Positions 63,963 through 64,000 of a stretch of 64,000 nt of DNA are shown in pieces. Position numbers and translations under genes: made by a program. The stretch lies in contig CM020507.1 in NCBI GenBank assembly GCA_009823395.1, positions 3,143,501 through 3,207,500 of the forward strand, given 5' to 3'. Position 1 is the stretch's first letter; each line of letters opens with the position of its first letter. Under the pieces are notes generated by a model. It had not been told where the DNA came from. It made no database searches and worked only from the letters and a program-made list of their open reading frames with translations. Source of the stretch: Thamnaconus septentrionalis. Lineage: Eukaryota; Chordata; Actinopteri; Tetraodontiformes; Monacanthidae.

Positions 63963-64000
<38 letters not shown>
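63963..64000. repeat. (CA)n microsatellite, cut by the window end
   Basis: At least nineteen CA units, continuing past the last base. Confidence 0.97.

Overview
The window looks like nuclear DNA of a ray-finned (percomorph-type teleost) fish. The grounds are the density and length of simple repeats ((CA)n, (GA)n, (GGA)n, (GGAA)n, (GGAT)n), the CpG-rich low-copy DNA between them, and degraded interspersed repeats of teleost type: a tRNA-like SINE box followed by the GTGTGGAGT/GTTCTCCCC block, a LINE 3' tail with a short-period A-rich end, and hAT-like TAGGGATGCACC termini. I recognise no rRNA, tRNA, CRISPR array or prokaryotic gene. I also cannot support any protein-coding exon. Every long open frame either lies on a tandem repeat, where all frames are open, or is short, unrecognisable and without convincing exon signals.

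Layout. From 1 to about 3.7 kb lie low-copy CpG-rich DNA, four CTCF-like sites (two of them perfect to the core consensus and divergently oriented at 3238-3528) and a perfect CRE at 3691. From 4 to 18 kb, enhancer-like low-copy segments alternate with tandem repeats: GGAA at 5.1 kb, a 470-bp GGA-rich purine tract at 6.0-6.5 kb, and a 965-bp 15-mer minisatellite at 10.4-11.4 kb. The same stretch holds interspersed repeats (a short inverted-repeat element family, a foldback element, SINE and LINE fragments). From 18 to 33 kb come the 554-bp GA tract, a second 198-bp GA tract, a complete 458-bp element with 16-bp perfect terminal inverted repeats, and further enhancer-like segments. From 34 to 38 kb is a dense cluster of enhancer-like segments interrupted by a 430-bp GGAT minisatellite containing a 196-bp-offset duplication. 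The 38-45 kb stretch is more AT-rich or transposon-derived. The 45-64 kb stretch is again dominated by homeodomain-site-rich low-copy blocks separated by CA/GA tracts. The window ends inside a (CA)n repeat.

My best reading (inference) is an intron or intergenic interval of a developmental-regulator locus, that is, a genomic regulatory block. Enhancer-like elements carrying TAATTA/PBX-HOX/TALE, octamer, FOX, RFX and E-box sites sit between CTCF-like sites. I cannot name the target gene from this sequence.

The two most interesting things are as follows. First, a small dispersed inverted-repeat element family has ends AGCCCTCTGT and a right terminus forming a near-perfect palindrome around TGACATCA, a one-step derivative of the CRE. 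Its copies repeatedly abut or contain tandem repeats. Second, purine-rich repeats lie almost exclusively on one strand across the whole 64 kb.
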